64,000 nucleotides of DNA, taken from positions 1 to 64,000 of the forward strand of contig CAZPHH010000003.1 of assembly GCA_964586145.1 (NCBI GenBank), read 5' to 3'. Position 1 is the stretch's first letter, and each line of letters begins with the position of its first letter. Position numbers and translations under genes: made by a program. The notes beneath the pieces are model-generated. The model saw nothing but the letters and a program-made list of their open reading frames with translations. It did not search any database and was not told the DNA's origin. Below, piece by piece: positions 45,553 through 52,847 of the stretch. Source of the DNA: JAFGJQ01 sp964586145. GTDB lineage: Bacteria; Planctomycetota; Phycisphaerae; UBA1845.

Positions 45553-46272
45553 CTAGCGTCGAATCTCGACCGCCGAGACACGAGTCGTCGCTCGACCCGC
45601 CCGATGGGCCACACCCACCGCTCGCACGTCCGCCCGGGCCGTCCGATACGGCCCGCTCACCGCCACACCCAGTCCGTCGGACGTCGCCGAGCCGTAGACC
45701 GACCCGTCGCTGATCGCCCGGACCTGGCTGTGGGCGATTCCGCCGTATGCGTCCGCCAGCGAGTCACTCGTGCTCACCGCTCGTCCGCCCATCCAGCCGC
45801 GAGAGATCGCGGCACTGTCGCTGATGGCGATGCCCTGAAAGCTCGTTGCGGTCGAACGCGACAGGCTTTCCGCCAACCCGCCCAGGCTGCCTTCGGAATA
45901 CGCGTTGCTGTCACTCAGCGCCACGCCTCCGACGGTGGCAGCCACGCTCTGGCTTTCCGCGATCGCGCCGCCCCACCACGAGCCGCGAGCGGTCGCGTTG
46001 GAGTTGCTCACCGCAAGGCCGCGATCCGCGACGGCCACCGACGTGCTGCGAGCCGCTCCGATGCCCAACCCCGTCGCGGTGGAGTTCGCCACGGCACGTC
46101 CGCCGTTGGTCGCGCCGGCATAGGCGTCGGACCTGCCGTTGCCGATCGCCACCGACGTCGAGGTGGCCGACCCTCCGTTGGTGGCCACCGAGGTGGCCCT
46201 TGCTTCGGCCGCGAGGGAGGCGGCCGTCATCGCCAGCATCATTCCCGTTGCTATGATTGGGACCCGTTTCAT
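45553..46272 (-). CDS. Secreted repeat protein, beta-solenoid-like
   Basis: 239 residues with AGGAGG before the ATG at 46272 and a signal peptide (IIATGMMLAMTAASLAAEA). Residues 86-178 are three tandem units of exactly 31 residues of the form (L/V/I)A(V/L/I)SxSxA...GG, preceded by a shorter unit. The strict alternation of small or hydrophobic residues (AVSNSNATA, ALSDSNAYS, AISDSAAIS) suggests a stacked beta-solenoid like the YadA head, and possibly a surface or fibre protein. There is no anchor at the C-terminus. It has a good promoter and is probably strongly expressed; the function is unknown. Confidence 0.75.
   Translation of the reverse strand: MKRVPIIATGMMLAMTAASLAAEARATSVATNGGSATSTSVAIGNGRSDAYAGATNGGRAVANSTATGLGIGAARSTSVAVADRGLAVSNSNATARGSWWGGAIAESQSVAATVGGVALSDSNAYSEGSLGGLAESLSRSTATSFQGIAISDSAAISRGWMGGRAVSTSDSLADAYGGIAHSQVRAISDGSVYGSATSDGLGVAVSGPYRTARADVRAVGVAHRAGRATTRVSAVEIRR
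45739..46017 (-). repeat. Three 93-bp coding repeats (31 residues each)
   Basis: Units encode residues 86-116, 117-147 and 148-178 of the secreted repeat protein. They are alike in pattern rather than at the DNA level, which points to old repeats kept by selection on structure. Confidence 0.7.
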
Positions 46273-46385
46273 GGCTGCGCCTCCTGATTGAGTGTCCGCA
46301 TTCACCCGCCCCGGCGTCCCACCGACTCCGGGGCTCCACCCTGATAGACCGCGGCGGGGCGAAATGGTTAGCAAGTGTGAAGAAT

Positions 46386-46415
46386 ATTCTGACGTGAAAA
46401 GTCCTTATATGTCAA
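46386..46415 (-). promoter_or_regulatory. Promoter of the 31-residue-repeat protein gene
   Basis: Minus strand, perfect TTGACA (46410-46415), 18 bp, CAGAAT (46386-46391), within an AT-rich stretch; leader of about 107 nt. Confidence 0.6.
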
Positions 46416-46643
46416 TCACAAATCTAAACGATTGAAATATAACAGGTTATGGCGACAGCGGCGGCTGACTGGACGGGCGTATATTGGGCTGTATGCCGTT
46501 GTGCGCCCACCCTCACGTCTGCAAACCCGCGCTTGACCGCGCTGGCCTCGAAATCGAAGATCGTGCCGGTTCTCGCGGCGGACCGGGGGAGATTCGGAAG
46601 GAAGAGAGAGACGCGGCGAGCCGTTCTTCCTCTGCGGGCGAAA

Positions 46644-46670
46644 TCGACCGCCCGGGCGGCACGCGGTCGA
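46644..46670 (-). terminator. Hairpin downstream of aroB
   Basis: 8-bp perfect stem TCGACCGC / GCGGTCGA with an 11-nt loop, 26 bp past the aroB stop, followed on the minus strand by TTT; a weak intrinsic terminator. Confidence 0.4.
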
Positions 46671-46695
46671 AGAGGCGCGTCGCTCGACAGACAGG

Positions 46696-47784
46696 TCAGA
46701 GCGCCACGCCCTGGCACGCGGAGCGCACCACCGCGTCCGGCACGTCGTCGCGCAGCACGGTGGCGCCCAGGCCGTTCGGCAGCGAAAACCGGACCCTGCC
46801 GCCGGCGACCTTCTTGTCACGCGACATGTAGCCCTGCAACTCCGCCTCCTTCAGCGGCGTCTCCAGCCGCACGGGCAGCCCGTAGGATTCAATGCAACGC
46901 ACCACGCGGTCCGCATCCGTCGACGTCAGCAGGCCCAGGGCCGCCGCGATCCGGCACTCGGCCACCATGCCCAGCGCTACACACTCGCCGTGCCGCAGGG
47001 CGAAGCCTCGGGCCGACTCGATCGCGTGCCCCACAGTGTGCCCGAAGTTCAGCGACGCACGCAGCGCCGTACGCTCCCGCTCGTCGCGCGAGACCACGTC
47101 CGACTTGATCCGCACGTTACGCTCCACCAGTTCCGTCAGCACGGCGAGATCCTGGGCCAGCACACGCTCCCGCTGCATTTCGTGCCACGAGAGGAACGGC
47201 TCGTCGGTGATCACCGCGTGCTTGATGGACTCGGCCAGACCGGCCACCAGGTCTCGCGGCGGCAGCGTCCGCAGGCACTCCGGATCAATCTGAACCAGCA
47301 CCGGCTGATGGAACGCCCCGACCAGGTTCTTGCCCGCCCGATGGTTGACGGCCGTCTTGCCCCCGATGGCCGCGTCCACATCCGCCTCCACCGTGGTCGG
47401 GCAGATGGCGAACGCCACGCCGCGCATCCAGGTCGCGGCCGCAAACCCGGTCAGATCGCTGACCATTCCGCCGCCCAGGGCGAGCAGTGCCCCGTCGCGA
47501 GCCAGCCGCATCTCCCCCAGCCGGTCGTAGACCCGTTCGGCCGAGGCGAGCGATTTCGTCGCGTCCCCAGGCGGCAGCACCAGCGCTTCGCTCTCCAGCC
47601 CCGCTTCGCCTAGGCTTGCCAACGCCGCCTCCGCGAACAGCCCGGCCACGGTCTCGTCGCTGACCAGAAGCACCTTGGTGGGGCGGGCCAGTTCCAGCAG
47701 CGACGGGCCGAGCTGCTGCAGGGCGCCGGGGCGGACTGTGACCCGCGTCCGGCTCGTGCTGAACGGAATGTCGAACATGCTCAC
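46696..47784 (-). CDS. aroB: 3-Dehydroquinate synthase
   Basis: 362-residue NAD- and zinc-dependent enzyme that makes 3-dehydroquinate from DAHP in the shikimate pathway. The NAD-binding and active-site stretch is LALGGGMVSDLTGFAAATWM, followed by TTVEADVDAAIGGKTAVN. The zinc ligands lie in LAESIKHAVI, LNFGHTVGHAIE and LRHGECVALGM. The start is taken as GTG 47784 because GGGAGG lies 8 bases before it; ATG 47778, two codons in, is the alternative. It stands alone here with no other aro gene nearby. Confidence 0.95.
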   Translation of the reverse strand: MSMFDIPFSTSRTRVTVRPGALQQLGPSLLELARPTKVLLVSDETVAGLFAEAALASLGEAGLESEALVLPPGDATKSLASAERVYDRLGEMRLARDGALLALGGGMVSDLTGFAAATWMRGVAFAICPTTVEADVDAAIGGKTAVNHRAGKNLVGAFHQPVLVQIDPECLRTLPPRDLVAGLAESIKHAVITDEPFLSWHEMQRERVLAQDLAVLTELVERNVRIKSDVVSRDERERTALRASLNFGHTVGHAIESARGFALRHGECVALGMVAECRIAAALGLLTSTDADRVVRCIESYGLPVRLETPLKEAELQGYMSRDKKVAGGRVRFSLPNGLGATVLRDDVPDAVVRSACQGVAL

Positions 47785-48165
47785 GTCGCGATCCTCCCTT
47801 TGGCGGCCATGATACCGGCGGGCGAGCCTCGCCGGAAACCCGTGTGGTCGCCGGGGTTGCATTGCGATCCGCTCGTATGTAACGGGACCACAATATGTTG
47901 AGCGACAGCTTCCTACCAGCCGCCATCCCTGCCATCGCTGGCAAATTACTCGCGTTTGGTGTAAACTGGCAGGCTGTATGACTCGTATAAGAATGCAACG
48001 GAGGACTTGAGACCGTTACCCTGCCATACGTGAAATGGAGTGCCTGACGTAACCCGCGAGTCACCCGGGGTTTATAGCGGCTTCCCCGGTGGAATCTCAC
48101 AGGGGTGAGAACCTCCTCCCGAACGCTAAGTTCAATCCTGGTAAAGAGTAGTAACGGTTTCTTCA
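47785..48165. other. Intergenic region between aroB and folC
   Basis: 381 bp with no protein gene. It contains the structured RNA candidate at 48009-48161. A possible -10 element for it, TATAAG, lies at 47986-47991, but no convincing -35 is at the right distance. Confidence 0.5.
48009..48161 (+). ncRNA. Candidate structured RNA, 6S-like in shape
   Basis: About 153 nt. The ends pair as GAGACCGTTAC (48009-48019) with GTAACGGTTTC (48151-48161), 11 bp with one G-U pair that works only on the plus strand. Inside, TGCCA (48022-48026) pairs with TGGTA (48139-48143), again with a plus-strand G-U pair. Two internal hairpins follow: CCGGGG/CCCCGG (48065-48089) and TCTCAC-AGGG-GTGAGA (48095-48110). A long irregular rod with a closing stem, a wide middle and a small hairpin on the 3' side recalls 6S RNA, whose gene in many proteobacteria lies beside a folate gene (ygfA). 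The identity is unproven; a leader or regulatory element is the alternative. Confidence 0.35.
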
Positions 48166-48194
48166 TTGACGCTGCCGCTTATCGGAGTTAGAAT
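48166..48194 (+). promoter_or_regulatory. folC promoter, leaderless arrangement
   Basis: TTGACG (48166-48171), exactly 17 bp, TAGAAT (48189-48194). The ATG of folC begins 8 bases after the -10, where transcription itself should start. Confidence 0.65.
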
Positions 48195-48201
48195 CCTGCC
48201 C

Positions 48202-49668
48202 ATGGCACGGTCAACTGCTGTTAAGACGAAGCCCAAGCCGTCGTCCAAACCAGCTCGAAAACCCACCTCCGTAACCAAGGCTGCCCCCCGGCGGGCGGCG
48301 GTTCGGAAGCCGAGCGGGGCCTTGGTGCGGACGTACAAGGCAGCCTTGAACTACCTCAGCTCGCTGGTGAACTACGAGCAGAGTGGCCGGTTTGGGTACA
48401 ACTCCACGAATTTCAACCTTTCCCGCATGACCCGGCTGCTCAGCGCACTGGGCAACCCGCAGCGCGCGTTCAAGACAGTCCACGTGGCGGGGACAAAGGG
48501 CAAGGGCAGCACGGCCGCGATGGTGGCGGCCATGCTTCAGGGTAACAATCTGAAAGTGGGGCTGTATACCTCGCCGCACATTCTGACGGTGCGCGAGCGG
48601 ATCGCGATCAGCGGCGACATGGTTTCCGAGTCCAAGTTCACGAAGCTGGTGGACGCCATCAGCCGCGTCAAGGCGCACGGGGACGCGTTCACGTATTTCG
48701 AGGTGCTGACGGCCATGGCCTTCCTGCACTTTGCGGCAGAGAAGGTGGATGTGGCCGTTATCGAGACGGGCCTGGGCGGTCGGCTGGACTCCACGAACGT
48801 CATTCGGCCGGAGGTCTGTGCGATCACGTCGATCAGCATGGACCATACGGGTCAGCTTGGAAACACGCTGGCGGCCATCGCCGAGGAGAAGGCCGGCATC
48901 ATGAAGCAGGGCATCCCGGTGATCAGCGCGCCGCAGCGTGCCGAGGCGCGGCAGGCGCTGGCGGCCGCTTCGGAGAAGATCGGGGCCCCGCTGCTGTTCA
49001 CGGGTGACGACATCGAGTTCAGTTACCGGTTCGAGGCGTCGCGGGCGTTGGGGCCGCACACGCGGCTGTGTCTGACCACGCCGAACAGTCGGTTTGAGCA
49101 CGTACACGTGCCGCTGCTGGGCGAGCACCAGGCGATCAACTGCAGCGTGGCCCTGGCCGTGGTGGACGTGCTGAAGAAGCGCGGCCTGCCGATTGACGAC
49201 CAGCTTGCGATTGACGGGCTGGCGTCCGTGCGGCTCAGCGGCCGGATGGAGATGATCTGCGAGAACCCGCGCATTCTGGTGGACGGGGCGCATAACGCAG
49301 CCAGCGTCCACGCGCTGATGCGGGGGATCGGGCAGAACGTGCCGTACGACTCCATGATCGTGATTTTCGGCTGCCAGCGGGACAAGGACGTGACGGGCAT
49401 GTTGCGTCACATCCAGCTCGGGGCGGACAAGGTCATCTTCACCACGACGGGCTCCCCGCGAACGATGGACCCGCACGACCTGGCCACGGCCTACGTGGAC
49501 CAGTGCGGCAAGATGGCCCAGGTGGCGGAAGACCTGGAAGAGGCCATCCGCATCGCGGGCAGCGCGTTAACGCGCGAGGACCTGATCTGCATCACCGGTT
49601 CCTTCTACCTGGTGGGCCGGGCCAAGCGCCTGTACGCCCAGAAGGTGGGACAGACAGTGGGCCAGTAG
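48202..49668 (+). CDS. folC: Folylpolyglutamate / dihydrofolate synthase
   Basis: 488-residue Mur-ligase-family enzyme that adds glutamate to folates. The ATP loop is VAGTKGKGSTAAM; the family stretch SPHILTVRERIAISG, FEVLTAMAF, ETGLGGRLDSTN, SMDHTGQLG and the late VDGAHNAAS all match FolC. The first 40 residues after ATG 48202 are a basic, Ala/Pro/Lys-rich extension not needed by the family. There is no Shine-Dalgarno at a proper distance; with the promoter ending 7 bp upstream, a leaderless mRNA is likely. An upstream in-frame start lies inside the promoter and is rejected. Confidence 0.93.
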   Translation: MARSTAVKTKPKPSSKPARKPTSVTKAAPRRAAVRKPSGALVRTYKAALNYLSSLVNYEQSGRFGYNSTNFNLSRMTRLLSALGNPQRAFKTVHVAGTKGKGSTAAMVAAMLQGNNLKVGLYTSPHILTVRERIAISGDMVSESKFTKLVDAISRVKAHGDAFTYFEVLTAMAFLHFAAEKVDVAVIETGLGGRLDSTNVIRPEVCAITSISMDHTGQLGNTLAAIAEEKAGIMKQGIPVISAPQRAEARQALAAASEKIGAPLLFTGDDIEFSYRFEASRALGPHTRLCLTTPNSRFEHVHVPLLGEHQAINCSVALAVVDVLKKRGLPIDDQLAIDGLASVRLSGRMEMICENPRILVDGAHNAASVHALMRGIGQNVPYDSMIVIFGCQRDKDVTGMLRHIQLGADKVIFTTTGSPRTMDPHDLATAYVDQCGKMAQVAEDLEEAIRIAGSALTREDLICITGSFYLVGRAKRLYAQKVGQTVGQ

Positions 49669-50306
49669 GTCCGCGGAAACCACAGGAAACATCCAATCGC
49701 ACAAACCCGTGGAAGGGGAGCGGGCGGGTCTCGCCGCCGCGTTTCGTCTGGGGTCTTGGTCCCAGAAGCACTTGTCGTCTCATCGCATGCCCGGGGCTTC
49801 TGTGCAGCCGGCCTTCGGCCGTGGCTCGGCAGACGGGTCGCTTTTCGGCAGAGCGGGCCGGCGTACGACCCATTTTGCCGCAGCCTCTTTCAATGCATCC
49901 AACCTGCTTGTCGCGTGCATGCCTGGCCGGAATCGGGACGGCCCGGTCCGCGGGCTGGGACATGCGCCCCATCGGTATTTCTGTATTCCGGCCTGCCATC
50001 CTGTGGCACTGTACTGCGCCCGGGCATTGTAATGCGATGTAACTCGAGCCGAGAGACGGATTGAACCGATACGGTGTGTGCCGCAGTAGCGCAGGGCAGC
50101 GAGAGCAGGCGTACAGCACCACGCTTTGAGCTGCGAGCGGGCACGTGCGTGGCGACGGTCGGGGAGCTGCGTGGAAGTCTGACGAACGCATACCTCGTCT
50201 TTCGTCCCCGTGCAAAGCGACGTGCCCTGAGCCACTGCGGTATGGAACGCGGCGAGGCCGCGTTGCGAGCACGCAAAACACGAAACCCCTGAAAAGGCCG
50301 GCCACC
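49669..50306. other. Long intergenic region before the hydrogenase operon
   Basis: 638 bp, the longest gap in the window, with no gene I can support: the frames crossing it are Arg/Pro/Cys-rich and lack ribosome-binding sites. It should contain the hydrogenase promoter; the best core match is TGGCAC (50004-50009), 18 bp, TGTAAT (50028-50033), which is weak. A CGGCC-TTC-GGCCG hairpin lies near 49810-49822. Confidence 0.45.
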
Positions 50307-51836
50307 ATGTCCAACACGGTTACGATCAGTCCGCTGACCCGGATCGAAGGCCACCTGGCCATCCACACCGAGACCGAGCCGCACGCGGGCGGCGCCGGCG
50401 TGCATGTCACGCAGGCCCACTGTGAAGGCGAGATGTTCCGAGGGCTGGAGCAAATTCTGGTCGGGCGCGATCCGCTGGACGCCCAGCAGATCACGCAGCG
50501 GACCTGCGGAGTCTGCCCGATCTCACACGGCATGGCCTCGGTTCGGGCCCAGGAGCAGGCGTACGGCATTCGTCCCGTCCGGAACGGGCGGCTGCTGCAG
50601 AACCTGATCGCGGCGGCGAACTACCTCCACTCGCACGTCCTGCATTTTTACCAGCTCGCCGCATTGGACTTCGTCGACGTGACGGCCGTGTTGAACTACA
50701 CGGGGTCGGACCGAACCCTGCTCAAGCTCAAGGCGTGGGCACAGTCGGCCCTGGACCGCAAGGACGTCTTCCCGGTCGCGCCGTTCCTGCCGCGGTACGA
50801 GGGTGACTACGTTTCGTCCGCGGAGGTCAACTGCGCGCTGCTGGCCCATTATGCGGACGCCCTGAAGGTCCGGCGCACGTGCGACGAGATGGGAGCGGTG
50901 TTCGGGGCGCGGTTGCCGCACTCCACGGCCCTGCTGCCGGGCGGATGCACGCAGAAACCCACCCTGGAGCGCATCCTGGCCTATCGGTCTCGGCTGGACG
51001 AGGTGCTCGCATTCGTGGAGGACGTGTACCTGCCGGACCTGTTCGAGGTGGGCCGTCAGTTCCCGCAATACTTCGATATCGGGCGCGGCTGGGGGAATTT
51101 CCTGGCGTACGGCACGTTTGAAATGGACGACGGCGGACGGAAATTCTTCCCGCCCGGCACGTTCATCGACGGCAAGTGGGAAGCGTTTGACCCGCGTCAC
51201 ATCAGCGAGGACGTCAGCGTTGCCCGGTACGAGGACGGGCCGGCCCGCCACCCGTTTGAGGGCGAGACGCGGCCGAAGCCGGGCAAGCCCGGGGCCTATT
51301 CGTGGATCAAGGCCCCGCGTTATCGCGGCCTGCCGTTGGAGGTCGGTCCGCTCGCCCGGGTGCTCGTGGACTACCACGCCGGGAACAACGGCTGGTCCCG
51401 CAAGCCCGTGGACTCGACCTGCGCAAAGCTCGGCATCACGCCGGACAAACTGGTGTCCGTGATGGGTCGGCACGTGACGCGGGGACTGGAGACCCTGGCT
51501 CTCGTGCAGCAGTGCTTCCGCTGGCTGGACGAGATCGCCGTGGACCAGCCGGCCGTCACCGCGTTCGAGTTCCCCAAGAGCGGCCGGGGCGCGGGCCTGG
51601 TGGAGGCCCCGCGCGGGGCGCTGGGACACTGGCTGACGGTTGAGGATTACAAGGTGAAGTCGTACCAGAGCGTGGTGCCGACGACGTGGAACTGCTCGCC
51701 CCGGGATTCAAAGGGGCAGTCCGGCCCTGTGGAAAAGGCGCTGGAAGGCACGCAGGTGGCTGACGCATCCCAGCCGATCGAGCTGGGGCGCATCGTGCGG
51801 TCGTTTGACCCTTGCCTGGCCTGTGCCGTGCATTGA
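50307..51836 (+). CDS. [NiFe]-hydrogenase large subunit lacking the C-terminal extension
   Basis: 509-residue catalytic subunit that splits or forms H2. The nickel ligands are C67/C70 in RTCGVCPISHG and C503/C506 in DPCLACAVH; RIEGHLAIHTE and RGLEQILVGRDPLDAQQIT are the other conserved blocks. The protein stops exactly at the His of DPCxxCxxH. In ordinary uptake hydrogenases a 15-30-residue tail follows and is removed by an endopeptidase after nickel insertion, whereas H2-sensing regulatory hydrogenases lack the tail. The large-before-small gene order is the reverse of the usual one. ATG 50307 has AAGG 9 bases upstream. No maturation genes are nearby. Confidence 0.93.
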   Translation: MSNTVTISPLTRIEGHLAIHTETEPHAGGAGVHVTQAHCEGEMFRGLEQILVGRDPLDAQQITQRTCGVCPISHGMASVRAQEQAYGIRPVRNGRLLQNLIAAANYLHSHVLHFYQLAALDFVDVTAVLNYTGSDRTLLKLKAWAQSALDRKDVFPVAPFLPRYEGDYVSSAEVNCALLAHYADALKVRRTCDEMGAVFGARLPHSTALLPGGCTQKPTLERILAYRSRLDEVLAFVEDVYLPDLFEVGRQFPQYFDIGRGWGNFLAYGTFEMDDGGRKFFPPGTFIDGKWEAFDPRHISEDVSVARYEDGPARHPFEGETRPKPGKPGAYSWIKAPRYRGLPLEVGPLARVLVDYHAGNNGWSRKPVDSTCAKLGITPDKLVSVMGRHVTRGLETLALVQQCFRWLDEIAVDQPAVTAFEFPKSGRGAGLVEAPRGALGHWLTVEDYKVKSYQSVVPTTWNCSPRDSKGQSGPVEKALEGTQVADASQPIELGRIVRSFDPCLACAVH

Positions 51837-51884
51837 TCGTGCGACGAAACCGGCAGGATGGGAAAGCCCTTGGAGATGACAGCC

Positions 51885-52847
51885 ATGGCAGAGATTTCGC
51901 GAAGGGAATTCCTCCGAATGGGGGCCGTCCTGGCGGCCGGCGCCGGGCTGGGCCCTGGCGCCGCGGAAGCCCTGGCCGCCGGTCTGGAGCGGGTGTTCAC
52001 CGGTCAGAAGCGCGTGGTGTGGCTGCAAGGCATGTCATGCACCGGGTGCAGCGTGTCGCTGCTGAACTCCGACGAGCCGGGGCCGGTGGAGCTGATCACG
52101 CAAGTGATTTCCGTGGTGTTCCATCCGACGTTGTCGGCGGCGCAGGGCCACCTGGTCACGGAGACGCTGGACCGGCTGGCCGAGGCGGGTGATTTCTTCC
52201 TGGTTCTGGAAGGGGCGGTGTGCCCGCAGATGCCGCAGGCATGCATGGTCGCCGGCAAGCCGCTGACCGAGCTGCTTCCGCCGTTGCTGAGGCGGGCCCA
52301 GTTCGTCGTGACGGCCGGCTCCTGTGCGGCGTTCGGCGGCATTCCGGGGGCGGAGGGCAACCCGACGGGCGCCATGGGCCTGAAGGAGTTCATGGCCAGC
52401 CGGGGCATTCCCGTGGAGAACAAGCTGGTAAACTGCCCGGGCTGCCCCGTGCATCCGCACACGATGGTGACCACGCTGGCGTATCTGGCGGGCGTGGGCT
52501 ACCCCGCCGTGGATCCGGCCACGCTGACGCCGAACATGATCTGTTCCAGCTCCGTTCATGATGACTGCCCGAGATTCCATCACTGGCAGAAGCAGCACTT
52601 CGCGGAGCACTTCGGGGACGAGGGGTGTTTGTTCAAGCTGGGGTGTCTGGGTCCGCTAAGCCGTTCAAACTGCTCGCACCGTCAATGGAATGGGGGGATC
52701 AACTGGTGCATTCGGGCCGGGGCGCCGTGCATCGCCTGCACGAGCGAGGACTTTGCGAAGCGGAAATCGTTCCCGTTTTATCGCCACGGCGAGAAGTACC
52801 ACGCGGTAGCGTATGGTGATGCCGACCGAAAGGGGACTGCCACATGA
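51885..52847 (+). CDS. [NiFe]-hydrogenase small subunit, Tat-exported
   Basis: 320 residues. A twin-arginine signal (SRREFLRMGAVLAAGAGL) predicts export of the folded heterodimer to the periplasm. The proximal iron-sulfur ligands are in SCTGCSVSLL (C52, C55), AGSCAAFGG and CPGCPVHPH; there is no extra cysteine after CTG, so the oxygen-tolerant proximal cluster is not expected. Distal ligands are in HDDCPRF and DEGCLFKLGCLGP. The medial site reads NCSHRQWNGG, WCIRAGAPCIAC, with Cys where most have Pro. I see no C-terminal membrane helix to dock a cytochrome b. ATG 51885 has GGAG 8 bases upstream; two earlier in-frame ATGs have poor spacing. Confidence 0.93.
   Translation: MAEISRREFLRMGAVLAAGAGLGPGAAEALAAGLERVFTGQKRVVWLQGMSCTGCSVSLLNSDEPGPVELITQVISVVFHPTLSAAQGHLVTETLDRLAEAGDFFLVLEGAVCPQMPQACMVAGKPLTELLPPLLRRAQFVVTAGSCAAFGGIPGAEGNPTGAMGLKEFMASRGIPVENKLVNCPGCPVHPHTMVTTLAYLAGVGYPAVDPATLTPNMICSSSVHDDCPRFHHWQKQHFAEHFGDEGCLFKLGCLGPLSRSNCSHRQWNGGINWCIRAGAPCIACTSEDFAKRKSFPFYRHGEKYHAVAYGDADRKGTAT

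Larger units (their letters stand above)
46273..46695. other. Intergenic region with promoter and aroB terminator
   Basis: 423 bp. Around 46330-46450 it is clearly AT-richer than the rest of the window and holds the promoter at 46386-46415. The part next to aroB holds the hairpin at 46644-46670. No gene is supported. Confidence 0.55.

Noticed and set aside
48065..48110. Tetrahydrofolate riboswitch for folC
   Set aside because: The hairpins do not match the known THF motif, and the folC promoter lies downstream of the structure, so it is not in the folC mRNA.
50004..50016. Possible sigma54 promoter (TGGCAC ... TGC) before the hydrogenase operon
   Set aside because: The GG and GC pairs are 9 bases apart where the family needs 10, and no activator site or gene is seen.
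49592..50569. A 325-codon minus-strand frame spanning the folC-hydrogenase gap
   Set aside because: It overlaps the ends of folC and the hydrogenase gene, is rich in Arg, Pro and Cys, and has no ribosome-binding site.
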